NCBI GenBank assembly: GCA_001972305.1
Contig: BDDD01002234.1
Coordinates: forward strand, 239,090 to 303,089
Origin: Cephalotus follicularis
Lineage: Eukaryota > Streptophyta > Magnoliopsida > Oxalidales > Cephalotaceae
DNA length: 64,000 bases
Direction: 5' to 3'
Positions 46,371 through 57,324 of the stretch are shown here, one piece after another. The notes beneath the pieces were generated by a model. It did no database searches, had not been told where the DNA came from, and saw only the letters and a program-made list of their open reading frames with translations. A program made the translations under genes and the position numbers. Each line of letters opens with the position of its first letter. The first letter of the stretch is position 1.

Positions 46371-48139
46371 CTTCTTGTAACACCACGTGTTATAATTGGA
46401 ATATCCATATTAAGTCCGCATGCCATGTAAAATAATTTATAAACCTTTGGTGAATTGTTTAAGACCTGCATTAATTTATTTTGGACTACGCTAATTGAAG
46501 ATGTAAATCGGATAAGTTGATTGATATTTATTATTTCGCTAAAGTTATAATATTTTTAAGTGTTAGTTATGTTTAATGGCCGAAATTCCATTCATAAGAA
46601 GCTTAGTTAAATAGTGAAAGGATTTAGGGCCAATTGAATTATGTTACAGTTGCAAAAGTTGGCCCAAATTACTCCAAGCTTCCTCCCTTTGTCTTGTGAG
46701 CCGAACCAAGCATACTAAGGCCCAAATATGTCATTTCTTTTACAAGAATTTCGGCCAAAGTAAATTCTTCCATATGCAGCCAACTTTAACATGATTTTGG
46801 GCCCAAAATTTTTGTTATTTCTTCTCCAAACACCGGCCCAAGTTACTAATTTCTTCCCATTATTTTCTCTAACTTTCTACAATCTTCCAAGGCTTACAAG
46901 AGAAGGTAGAAAACAGGATCTCTTTCTTGATTCTTCCAGCCGACTCCTTCTCTCCATTTCCTTAAACTTTCTTCAGGTAATCTTCAAGAAAAACAAGTTT
47001 ATAAAGTGATTTAGGTAAGCTCTATACACTTTCTTGCTAAGATTAGTTACATGTTTGACTGTTCATCTCTCTCCATTTTCGGGTGTCATTGTTTACAAGG
47101 AAGAATTGATTTTCTTTCTTTGGTTTACAAAGGTATTGCGTTAGAATTGAAGCATTTTTCATAAGGATTCATCACTCTTTAGCTTCCTTAAAAAATTCAT
47201 ATTTTATGAATGTTAAAGAAAGGATGAATTCGTTATAATGTATGGTTGTATTTGAGTGGGAATTGAAGTTTTATAGCATGAATTGGTTCCCCTTCTTCTT
47301 CTTTAAATTTTAGGTTCTTTAAGGGGAATTGAAGGGCTGTTTTTTTTTTTTGTTGTTTTAAAGATGGATTATGTTAGTTTATTGAGCTAGTAATTGAAGC
47401 ATTATGGTGAAAATTGCTATTGTTTTGATGCTTTCAATTTTGGTTCTATTACTGATGAAAGTGGATTGATTTCTTTTATGGGGATAGTGATGGGAAATAA
47501 AAGTATGATAGCATGGTTTAATCCCCATTCTTTTCCTTTAAATATTGGGTTTCTAAAGGTAGATAGAGATATATTTTCTCTATAATTGTATTGGAAAATT
47601 AGATACTAGTAGGTTTGTTGATTGAGGAATTGAGTTCTAACGGTGTTAAATGATAAACGGTTATATGAGAATTATGTGCTAATGAATCCTTGAGATTCAT
47701 GGATACGTAGAGACACTAATAAGCATTAATAACGCGGGATATAGCCTTTATGTAGCTTATATGAGCATTTATGCATTTTATATTAGATAAGCATAGAATG
47801 CATGCTTATGGATATTGTTATGTGATGACGTTGTAGACTTGGATCCTGTATTCGATCTGGAGCACCGTGAGGCTTAGTCCATGATAGTGGATTGCAATAA
47901 TTGCTGAGTGAGACATTCCCTTCCTCTACTTTATTATTGAGAGTCCTGTTGTTTCATATGTGCCATGCTTTCTTATGATATGTGATATTGGTCAGGATTT
48001 GTATCACGTTTGTCTTATATTAACGTATTCATGATTTGTGATATGATTCCGAGCGGGTATGTGCTCGATGCTCTGGGTGACTTGGTCCCCTTCTCACACT
48101 TCTGATATTGTGATTTGTTATACTGTGTTATATTCTGAT

Positions 48140-49419
48140 TGTAGCGCCCCCGACCCGAGTTCACCTTACGCACAAAGCGAGCTCCGAAGATCGGTGCGCT
48201 ACGTGTGGGTGTGAAACGTTACATTCTTTCGTACTATTTTCTAAAAGTACTCAACATCATAAATTTTATGTCTGTAAATTCGTACATAACCTTAAATTTC
48301 AAACTTTATACATAATCATTCTGCATGAAGGTGTCTTAACCATATCGTTGGTTACATTACACAGGATCACTTGAGAATTGAATCCTCTACGAATTTTTGA
48401 AAGTGGCTGATTTCTTAAGGAAACAGGGCCTGACCAGTAAAATGTATCCTTGATTTTCATCAAGAATTAGACATAATTTCGAGATGAATAAAACATGAAA
48501 GTTAAATATCACATCTTAAAGTTTTCAAAACATCCAGCCATTTAATTTTTCATCAAGAAACGAGTGAGATATGATTTAAACAAGCTACTGCAGACAGTGC
48601 CTGAACAGAAATTTTAAACTTGGAATTGCATCAAGAAAACGATATAATCTTGAAACACTCAAAGAATAACAGTTAAAGAGGACATTCTAAAGTTTCCAAA
48701 ACATCCAACTATTCGAAATCCATGAAGAATTGAAGAAGTTATCAATAAAAGAAGCTGCTGTCAAAACAGGGGATGTTTGTAAACAATGGGTAGAAAATTT
48801 CCTTACTTTAGCTTTTGAATTCCTTTCTCTATTGCTTACTATGAATTCTCCACTTCTTTATCTGCAGAAATACTTCCTTCCTTAGCTCAAAATGACTGAC
48901 TTCATGCATTGTTTGTCATTAAATAGGGAGATGGCTTCTTGGGTAAGTTTCTTCACACTTAATTACCTTATCTTGGCAACCCATGTGATTAATTTTCAAC
49001 CAATCCAAGTGTTGCACTTGTTAGATCCCCAGATAAAACCTTGTAACACCTTCCCCTAGCCTGCCACGTGTCCCTAATTAAAGAATTTTACTCACAAAAT
49101 GCCAAAAAGTCAGATTTTATCTCTTGTCTGTAGTGAAGACGTCGACTCTTCCTCAAAGACGTCGACTTCTTTGAGTCTTCGCTCAGGTCAATTGAGCAAA
49201 GACGTCGACCTCTTCCTTAAAGACGTCGACTCCTTTGAGTCTTCGCTCAGGTCAACTTAGAAAAAGACGTCGACCTCTTCCTTAAAGACGTCGACTCCTT
49301 TGAGTCTTCGCTCAGGTCAACTTAGAAAAAGACGTCGTACTACGGGTCCCTTGAAATATCTACCAATTACACAATAGCAAACATAAATAATATCTTAATT
49401 GGAAATTTGGGTTCTTACA
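48140..49419 (-). mobile_element. Solo LTR (G5, 1280 bp) nested in a solo LTR, TSD CTGAT
   Basis: It starts TGTAGCGCCCCCGACC and ends GGGTTCTTACA, flanked by CTGAT at 48135-48139 and 49420-49424. Read on the - strand it starts TGTAAGAACCC like the G1 LTR but is otherwise different. It carries GACGTCGAC repeats at 49138-49340. Confidence 0.88.
49138..49340. repeat. GACGTCGAC pairs in a roughly 64-bp tandem unit
   Basis: Motif starts are 49138, 49158, 49201, 49222, 49266, 49287 and 49331: 20-21 bp within a pair, 43-44 bp between pairs. The intervening text (CCTTTGAGTCTTCGCTCAGG) is itself repeated. Confidence 0.9.
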
Positions 49420-51108
49420 CTGATGCTGGGTACCGGGATTATGGATATGTACCACCGGTTTAGGGTGAGGTGTACATATGATGCACAACTCGCCTTAGCA
49501 TGCCCATTGGTCTATGATGGGGTGTTATGTGGGAACTGCCCCTAGGTGTCCATTACCTGGATCCGTGGCATACTGTTGTCTATGGTGGTATGCTGAGTGT
49601 GAGTGCAGTAGATGCTTCGTTCCTCATCCCTTTGACCGTGCTGGCTACTTGACAATGTATATATGATTTCCGACGAGGGCAAATCCGTGTGGTACACGAC
49701 GTCCCCTCGGTAGAGGTTGTAAAACATGATTTCTGACGAGGGTAGATCTGTGAAATAACGACGTCCCCTCAGTCGACGTTATATAAGTTATTTCTCTGAT
49801 GAGGCAGAGGCATAGACACTCTATACCGGTATATGAAGGATGTGCAAAGTCTTGTAGCCTATGGCCTATATGTATATTATTGCTGCAGCGGTTATCATAT
49901 GATATGACGCCATGGGATTTGGCGACATAGTAGATAGTATTGCCATGTGATTTGGCGGCAGACATGAGATAGTGACATGATGGGTACCGGCATCCTTTTA
50001 CATTCTATTGGCTTTTATGGGCACATATTTGATTTATGATCGTATCTTTGAGTTCTGATATTCAGATACTTCGATTTATTGTAACTCTCATGTAATTGAT
50101 TTCTGTCTTGACTTTGATATTCATTTAGTGAACTTTATTGTTGAGTTACTGGTTATTCTTATTGGAGTCTTGTTATTGTGCTTTTCATGACTTACTCCAT
50201 TTGATTATGGCTTTATACTCTTGACTCCATCATATCGTTTTATTCATAGCATCCAATTTCTTGTATGGATGCAACAAGGAATGATTTGTCCCAACTCACT
50301 TAGTCATTTGGACTAACCCCCTCCCTGTTTATTTTTGCAGCTGAAAGAGCAGAGGATAATCTACCTGATCCACCAATACAGTAGCAGTTGGAGTAGTTAA
50401 AGCTAGACCACGAGAGTCAGGCACCTCATGTTGGCAGTTTTGGCCAACCTCACATGCATTGCATTGGGACATTCGGGATATTTTTATTATGTTCAGCTAA
50501 TGGTATTGAGATATAGATATATGATGAGAAATGTGATTATATATATAGCTAAAATGATGAGATAAACTTGTCTATATAGATGTGTTATCCTGATGATGGA
50601 TTAGATATAAAAGAAACTACTGATTTCTCCATCAGGAGTGTGTGATATATATAAATTGTGAATTCTTACAGGTGAAATTTTTTTGGGGAAACGCCCATTT
50701 TCAGGGGGAACTCTTGTAGTTTTTCTGCATAATTTTTTACCCTATTTAATGGACCAATAATTAAGATAAATGGCATGATTATGAGGTTAAATATGTAAAT
50801 TGAAAAGAAATGATGATAATATGGTTAAGGAGGTCCGGATGGATTTAAATAATGAATGTTAAGGTTATAAAGATTTGTTGAGGTAATATGTTATAAGAAC
50901 AAAAGGTTGAATAAATGGTTAAAAATGATAAGGATAGTCGAATGGATAGGTTATTATAGAAACTCTACGGTTAAGCGTGCTTGGATGAGAGAAGTTTTAA
51001 GATGGGTGACCTACTGGGAAGTTAAGTTGTACTGTGAGTAGTTAGTTTACAACATGACACAACTAGTTGGGCAAGGTACGGCCTTGCGGGACGGGTCGTG
51101 TCACTTCT

Positions 51109-52472
51109 CCTTTCAATATTTGAGCAGGAATTCTTGGAATTGCCTCCATAATCTGTACTTTGATTTGACAATTTTCACAAAGAATGTCAGTATTAACCAG
51201 TACTTTATTAGGAAGATTTTGCTTAAACGTGACATGTTTCTCTTTTTCTTCTTTTTCCTCTGACGAATCATCTAGGACAAGTTTAAACCATTGTTTTGAA
51301 AGATCAACTTCAATGACATTGACATGGGCTGTATCAGGAAATGGATTTTGCTCTACCATCATTCCTCTTTTATCCTTATCCTGCATTTTCAAATGACCTT
51401 TCTCAATTGCTTCCTACAAGATATTACGAAATGCTACACAATTATTAGTGTCATGAGACCAGGCATTGTGCAAATTGCAGTACTTTTTGCTTTTCATTAA
51501 TTTGAAACAGGCAGATTATGTCCGTTTGACAAAGTTATCTGTTTGTCTTTATAGAGTTGATCAAAAATTTGATAAGACTTGGAAATGTCGAATGAAAAAT
51601 GCTTCTCAATTTTTTGCTTTTGAGGAAATTTGGAAGATGAAATTCATGTCCCTCTTGATTTATGTAAGTTAGCTGTGGTCAAAGCCTTACATATGTATAG
51701 CTTTCCTTTAACAAGCTCAGCTATGTTGACATTAACAACTTCCTCATCAGAGTCTGAATTAAAATATTCAGTATCACCCATGTTAAATTCCAAATTAGGG
51801 TCCCTATAATAGGTCCTTTTGGAAGAATTCTTTCTCTGTTCTTCATCCTTCAGAAGTTACTCATACTTAGCAATATAGGAAATCATCTGGAATAAGCCAG
51901 TAAATTCACGATCTTCAAACCTTTTCCTCAATTCAAAGGATAGGCCACTTCTAGCCATACTAACAAATTCCCTCTCTAGAAGTTGAACAAAACACTTACT
52001 CCTAGCCCTGTTAAAGCAATCTATGAAACTTTCAATAGGTTCATTTGGAAGTTGTTTAATCCTGGCCAAGTAAGCCATGGTAACTTCTGGTTCAGTCCTA
52101 TAGAACTATGCATGAAACATTCTTTCTAACTGAGCCTATTCTACAACTGAATTTGGAGGAAGTGAAACATACTAGTTGAAAGAAATTCTAGTGAGTGAAT
52201 TCCCAAAGAGCCTCAACTTTAGGAAATCGTTCACATCGCCATATTGAACAGTGACCATCCAACATGCTCAATAGTGGATTGAGTTTCATCACCAGAGAAT
52301 GTAATAAACTCAGGGGCTCTATACCCCCTTGGAAAAAGATGTACACTATAAATCCATTTTGGGTATGGTTTTCTATACATTGGTTTAATTGTTAGATGAA
52401 TTCCCAAACCAATGTTTTATGTACCCTTTCTAATTAATGGATTCAACCCTTGCAAATTTCTTGCCTGGTTTT
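51109..52472 (-). pseudogene. Tat-like gag
   Basis: From right to left: MYRKPYPKWI and RGYRAPEFITFSGDETQSTIEHVG (about 52270-52390), PPNSVVE and QLERMFHA, then MAYLARIKQLPNEPIESFID (52078-51857). After a gap come KYCNLHNAWSHDTNNCVAFR (about 51430-51490) and KRGMMVEQNPFPDTAHVNVIEV. These fit a retrotransposon gag and the following Cys/His region of Tat-like elements. Frames change repeatedly. The N terminus is cut by the insertion at 52473. Confidence 0.75.
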
Positions 52473-52742
52473 TGTAATACCTCATACCTTTTTTTTTTTG
52501 GGAGTTTAAGAGTTCTTTTTTTTTGTTATATGATATGGTTTCTTTTGAGTTGGGGCTAATGTGTAATAAGGGATAAGAGAAGGATGTTAAGCCAAGGTAT
52601 AAGTGGGATTTGTGGAAGTTGAAGGACTTTTATGCAAAGCTTCTTGAGGAAGATTCCAACTTCCAAGACAAAAGATGGCTTAAGTGGGGAGTTGTGTGAA
52701 ATATCTGGAGATGTGGTCTTCCTTTCTTGTAGCTTCTGCGGA

Positions 52743-52792
<50 letters not shown>

Positions 52793-54765
52793 GGAGAAAT
52801 GTGAGAAAATGGGTTAAGGATTGACTTATATAGTCGATCCGGCCAATTCTCTGAAACTCAGCCCAAAATCCTGACTATACGAGAGCTTTAGTTTTCTTTT
52901 CTTCTTCTTTGTTCGTGCGCCTGGACCAGTAGCTGTTGAAGCTTTCCGACGCAGCAGTGGAAGAAGCAGACAAGCCAGAAGAAGAGAGTAGCAGAGAAGA
53001 AGGGACGTTAGCATCCAAGGAAGTAGCAAGAACTGTGAGTGTGACATCCTTTCTTTTAAAGCATTTTACTGTTCATCTTATGTTCGTTGAGAATCCTTTT
53101 TCTTCAGCTTCAGTTTCAGTAAGTGATTTTAGATGGGAAGTTGATTTCCCTAATGTCTTATGTTAACCACTTCTTCTTTTTGAGAGGAGTGTTCCCAGAG
53201 CCCAGAGTAAGCAGATGTTAAGCTTTCTTATATCGTTTCATCCACGGATGACGTGACGTGTACGTGTTCACCCCCCTCCTCAGCGTACCTATTGTCTATG
53301 ATGGGTTGTTGAGCGAGTCTGCCCCCAGGTCCTACCTGGATCTCCTGTCATTGTGGCTAGGACAGTGTACAGGGTATGAATGCATCCGAACACACATGTA
53401 CAAGCTTCTTCCTCCTCAGCCTATCATCGTGAGGATGAGAAGTTGAATGATTCTGTCCCTGGGTTCCATACCTGGATCTCCTTGCATTATTGATACGACA
53501 ATGTAGAGGGTATGAGTATAGTTTAGCTATGTTATCAGATATAGTAGTGTAGAGCCTTTTAGTAGGTTTTCTAGAGGAGGACCATGTCCTCGGCATCAAT
53601 GCCTTCGGTTCAGAGGTGGACTCTGCCTCAGTAGTCATGCCATCAGCTTAGATATGTAAAGCAAAGAATAGCAAGCACAGAAGGGAACCATGGGTTCTCA
53701 GCAGTTACTGCCAAGCAGGCTTCAGCCTAGATCAGCTTAGTGCCACTATAAGTTGGCAACTATATTATGTAAATAGCAGGCTTCGGCCTAGATCAGCATA
53801 GAAAAGCCAGTTCTAGCTTAGTTGTTCTCCACAGGTGTTTAGCTGGGAAGGACCCCAGTTCTTCCTTTCAGATATCTTTCTTTTAATCAGTTGTATTATT
53901 ATGTTTATTTCAGTTTTCATGAATGTTCTAGAACTATCTAAGCAGAGAAAGAGTAAGTTTTCTTCAAGTACTTTGAGCTTTTCCTTATTATATGCCATGA
54001 GATATGCTTTGTTACAGTCTTTTCCCCAGTTGGGATAGTATTCATGCTCATGGTAAGTTTTCTTCAGCGCATTCCTTTCTATGGATGCACCAGAGGATGA
54101 TTCGTTCTCATTCACTTAGTCAGTTGGGCTAATTCCCTCACAGCTTGTTTTGCATACCAGCTAGTCAGAGGAGACCCTCCAGTCCAGCCGTAGATAGCTC
54201 AACAAGGTAGTTTTGTGCTCAGCAGTTTGGAGCGCCAGCTCAGGCATTAGCATTGCATAGCATGGGGCATTCTTTGGGTTATGTTACCCTTTTTTTGTAA
54301 TAGAGTAGGTGAGAGTTTTCTTTCTGTAAAGATATGATGTTCTTTTGCCTGCCAGATGAGGCATATATGTATTCCAAGGATGATATATGTAGTAGTTTTA
54401 TGCTTTCAAGATATGATATGGATGTTTTGAGTTGACAGATGTGTTTATCATGTGTTTATCATGTGTTTTTATGAAGTTTTCATGTTTTGACTATTGTGAT
54501 CCCAGGCCTGGCGGGAGAGCTAGGTAGTCCCCGGGATAGTAGCGGGGATGAGCCCAGCAGGGGTGTTTGTATGTTATACTGGGAGCAAGGGTTTGTTTAA
54601 AGAGATTACCCCGGGGAGGCAGGGTGTCCCCAGGGTGATGTTGATGTTGGGTCTTGACAAGGCAGTAGGGGAGGTGACCCCGAGAAGGAGTCCTCAGTTA
54701 GAAGCCGGGGGAGGCTTAATAGAAGAAGAGCCGGGATGGGCATAAGTTGTTGTTCATGTTAAAAA
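52473..54765 (+). mobile_element. LTR-like insertion related to G4, right end not found
   Basis: It starts TGTAATACCTCATACC, matching the start (in LTR orientation) of 33936-36493, and the shared TCTATGATGGG..CCTGGATC blocks recur at about 53290-53340. GTTTT precedes it. I found no canonical CA terminus followed by GTTTT, so the 3' end may be truncated. A GC-rich run of CCCCGGG/GGGGATG units (54500-54740) is out of character with the AT-rich surroundings. No coding content. Confidence 0.6.
52741..52788. repeat. (GA)n microsatellite
   Basis: An almost uninterrupted GA run inside the LTR-like insertion. Confidence 0.97.
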
Positions 54766-56155
54766 AAATGTTTTAAAATTTATAGCCGCAAGTGCAAGGA
54801 TCATGCAGTAACGGGTCGAACAAAGGGAAACGTTAAACTAGTTATAATTTATTCAACCTAGGCGAAGTATACCAAATTTGAGATAAACTATCAAAAACTA
54901 CTCTTAATTATGCAAAAATAATAAAACATTTGAAAACGGGCAAGAAATAAATAAAATAAAATAACAGACTAAAATAATTGAAAATAACAGAAAATAATAC
55001 GTGCAAATTAAAACTAATTAAAGCAATAAATAAAACTAAAAAAATTATATAATGAAAAGTTGGTTTTAGGGTATAGAAACTCACCATAGATTGTATTGAA
55101 CAATTCACTTTAATTAAACGATCATACCTTGATAACCAATGGAAGCTAGGTCGATACGGAGTGCGACTGTGATGACAAATCGTATGAGTAGTCATGCTAG
55201 GTCTATACGTAGTGTGGATTTTAATCAGACAAACCGTATGAGTAGTCATGCTAGGTCTATACGGAGTGTGTTCGGCGTGACAAACCGTATGAGTAGACTC
55301 CATTGATCGCATTAAACACCATTTATTCACCAGCTTTCAAGTTCACCGACAAGGTGTTTGTGGATTTTAATAAGACAGACAAAGTGTGTGTGAATGTAGA
55401 AAATTAAAGAATAAATAAAATATTCAAGGATTTTTATTGATAGAATTGAAACAATAACAATCTAGGTTTTGTTCTAACCCAAAAACCTTAAGAAACTAGC
55501 TACAAAACATAATGAAAACTAAAACTGAAAAGAAAAGAAGGAGGGAGGCCACTGTGTCTTGCCGTTATGCATGTGCTGCTCTATGCCATATATATACACA
55601 CATGTAACCGACCTAAAAAATTAAGTTTATTGTTTGGCGCATGTGCAGATATAAGGATGCTGAGGTTGGTGAGTTATGGCTTGTTGGCGTTGAATTACTT
55701 GGCGTAAGAGATGGAAACACGTGTCCTCAAGCAAACCAAATGGAAAGCTAAAACAAAAACATAAACACAAGCTCAAAAACAAAAACAAAAAACATAAATA
55801 AAAATCTAACTCACTTTCGTAGGAATCACGATTGTATTTATCTTATGCAACAAGCCGTTAAACCCCTAGGTGGCCCTAGTGGACGAGTTTTGTCTCGTGA
55901 GTGTTTTCCAGTGAATAAACACACAAAATTCAGTTCATCAAAATTTGAAAACAGGTAAAATGTATCTATACTCAAAAATTCATAGAACACCCCCAGACTT
56001 GAATTTTATTATCTCGTTCCAAGTTCTAGAATCAAAACACGTCTCAATTAAGGAACTTTTAGCAAATTATTTTATTATTTCACCATTAATGACCAATCAA
56101 GATATGCATTCGCAATACCATAATATCCTACTTCAGAGTTAGACAAAAGAACTTT

Positions 56156-56157
<2 letters not shown>

Positions 56158-56204
<47 letters not shown>

Positions 56205-56205
56205 T
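56158..56205. repeat. (AC)n(AT)n microsatellite
   Basis: About 14 AC units are followed directly by about 9 AT units. Confidence 0.97.
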
Positions 56206-56248
56206 TCTCCATTTTTTTCTTTCTTTTTCCACCTTTTAAATTCGTGCA

Positions 56249-56573
56249 ATGTCTTAGCCTCTTAAGCTTTCTATAAGATCCATGTAGCGAGCTTTCGATC
56301 AGTTACTCTCAAACCAGTTGGCTTTAAGGAACTAGGTGTAGAACACCCCTAAGGTTTAATTACTCGAATCAAATAGGCTACAGACTAAGACTGAATTCAA
56401 AGAGGTAAATTTATTTATATATTTGTATATATGTCTTAGCCTCTTAAGCATTCTATAAGATTCATGTAGCGAGCTTTCGACTAGTTACTCTCAAACCGGT
56501 TGGCTTTAAGGAACTAGGTGTAGAACACCCCTAAGGTTTAATTACTCGAATCAAATAGGCTATAGATTAAGAC
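56249..56573. repeat. Direct duplication of about 145 bp, 182-bp offset
   Basis: ATGTCTTAGCCTCTTAAG starts at 56249 and again at 56431. Both copies contain GTAGCGAGCTTTCGA and GGAACTAGGTGTAGAACACCC, with a handful of differences. Confidence 0.9.
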
Positions 56574-56993
56574 AAATTTTTTTTTTTGGTGTATATATAT
56601 ATATACACATATATATGCAACAACATCAATTCCTTGTCCTCCTCCTCCATAAAATCTTGTGAAATTTTGAAAACACACAAGATCGGTCTTTTTATTCATT
56701 TATCATTTTAATTTTCGCACAAAACTCCTACCTTGAGATGCATTCCTTTTCTTTTCCTTGAAAACAAAATTTTTATTATCTCCTATGGGGTTTTCTATTA
56801 TTTTTAAGCATATCAACACTTATTCCTACTTTCAATATTAAAATGAACTTTGGTCTAAACCCCCCCCATACTTAAATTTTGCATTGTCCTCAATGCAATG
56901 AAAACAACTATTGATATAAAAATGAAGGCTCAACAAATATATGAAACAATGCAATCAAATAAAAACAATAGGGGTACGTATTACAAGATATGA

Positions 56994-57260
56994 TCATGGA
57001 GGCTCAAAATAACGAGGCTCATGAAAGTGCATGGCCTCCTCCACCGATGCAACTATAAATTTGAGAAATCTTTGTGTTCGCTGCCCGTTTACGTCATTCA
57101 CGTCCCCAATACCTGTCTTAACAAACTCAAACACACCACGTGAAGGCATAGGTTTAACAATATAACCATCATCCCAAAAGGATGTCCACCAATAAAATCC
57201 ATCATTAGAACAAGAACATTTGAATGCATCTCCTATACCTGTCATGTCAATCTTAAACAT
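56994..57260 (-). CDS. Small unrecognised ORF, tryptophan-rich, with an internal repeat
   Basis: This 88-codon ORF reads KIDMTGIGDAFKCSCSNDG, then FYWWTSFWDDGYIVKPMPS, FEFVKTGIGDVNDVNGQR and a C terminus HFHEPRYFEPP. The DNA contains two diverged copies of a unit of roughly 130 bp: the ..YIVK...FxxxxTGIGD pattern occurs in the ORF and again upstream to about 57318. It could be the last exon of a gene fragment carried by the repeat block, or chance. I recognise no family. Confidence 0.3.
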   Translation of the reverse strand: MFKIDMTGIGDAFKCSCSNDGFYWWTSFWDDGYIVKPMPSRGVFEFVKTGIGDVNDVNGQRTQRFLKFIVASVEEAMHFHEPRYFEPP

Positions 57261-57324
57261 ACCACATGAGAAAACAATTTTAACAATATAAGAGCAATCC
57301 CAACAAGTTCTCCACCAATAGAAA

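Larger units (their letters stand above)
46376..51103 (+). mobile_element. Solo LTR (G4 family) containing a second solo LTR, TSD CTTCT
   Basis: It starts TGTAACACCACGTG and ends GACGGGTCGTGTCA, flanked by CTTCT at 46371-46375 and 51104-51108. Without the nested 48140-49419 insertion it is about 3.4 kb. It shares TCTATGATGGGGTGTTATGTGGG-like blocks (about 49511) with 33936-36493 and 52473 on. A degenerate tandem repeat of about 65 bp (ATGATTTCYGACGAGGG..) lies at about 49663-49790. No polyprotein is seen. Confidence 0.82.
16565..52472 (-). mobile_element. Decayed Tat/Ogre-like Ty3/gypsy element with four main nested insertions
   Basis: Removing the TSD-bounded insertions 16985-27323, 33936-36493, 36914-45598 and 46376-51103 leaves about 9.5 kb whose pieces read in correct gypsy order on the - strand: gag, protease, RT, RNase H, integrase. 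Beyond integrase follows a + strand gene. RT stretches such as CFAWDYDVPGL and YIDDIVVKS, the gag PNEPIESFIDCFNRA, and the extra antisense gene fit the Tat lineage. Neither of its own LTRs is visible: the left side is cut off near 16570, and the right side is interrupted at 52473. Confidence 0.8.
54766..57324. repeat. Unclassified non-coding repeat block
   Basis: It starts near AAAATTTATAGCCGCAAGTGCAAGG and holds a tandem motif (TGCTAGGTCTATACGGAGTGTG.. with CAAACCGTATGAGTAGTC) at about 55145-55300, AC/AT microsatellites, a 182-bp-offset duplication, and an ACCCCCCCCATACTTAAATTTTG stretch followed by CATTGTCCTCAATGCAATG. I recognise the overall style from large non-autonomous retroelements of plants, but no LTR pair or TSD could be delimited. 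Confidence 0.45.

Noticed and set aside
52741-52788. Possible regulatory GAGA element
   Set aside because: A plain GA microsatellite; nothing links it to a promoter.
54770-54774. GTTTT as the right TSD of the insertion starting at 52473
   Set aside because: It is preceded by an A-run rather than a TG...CA terminus, and the sequence beyond it does not resume Tat gag.
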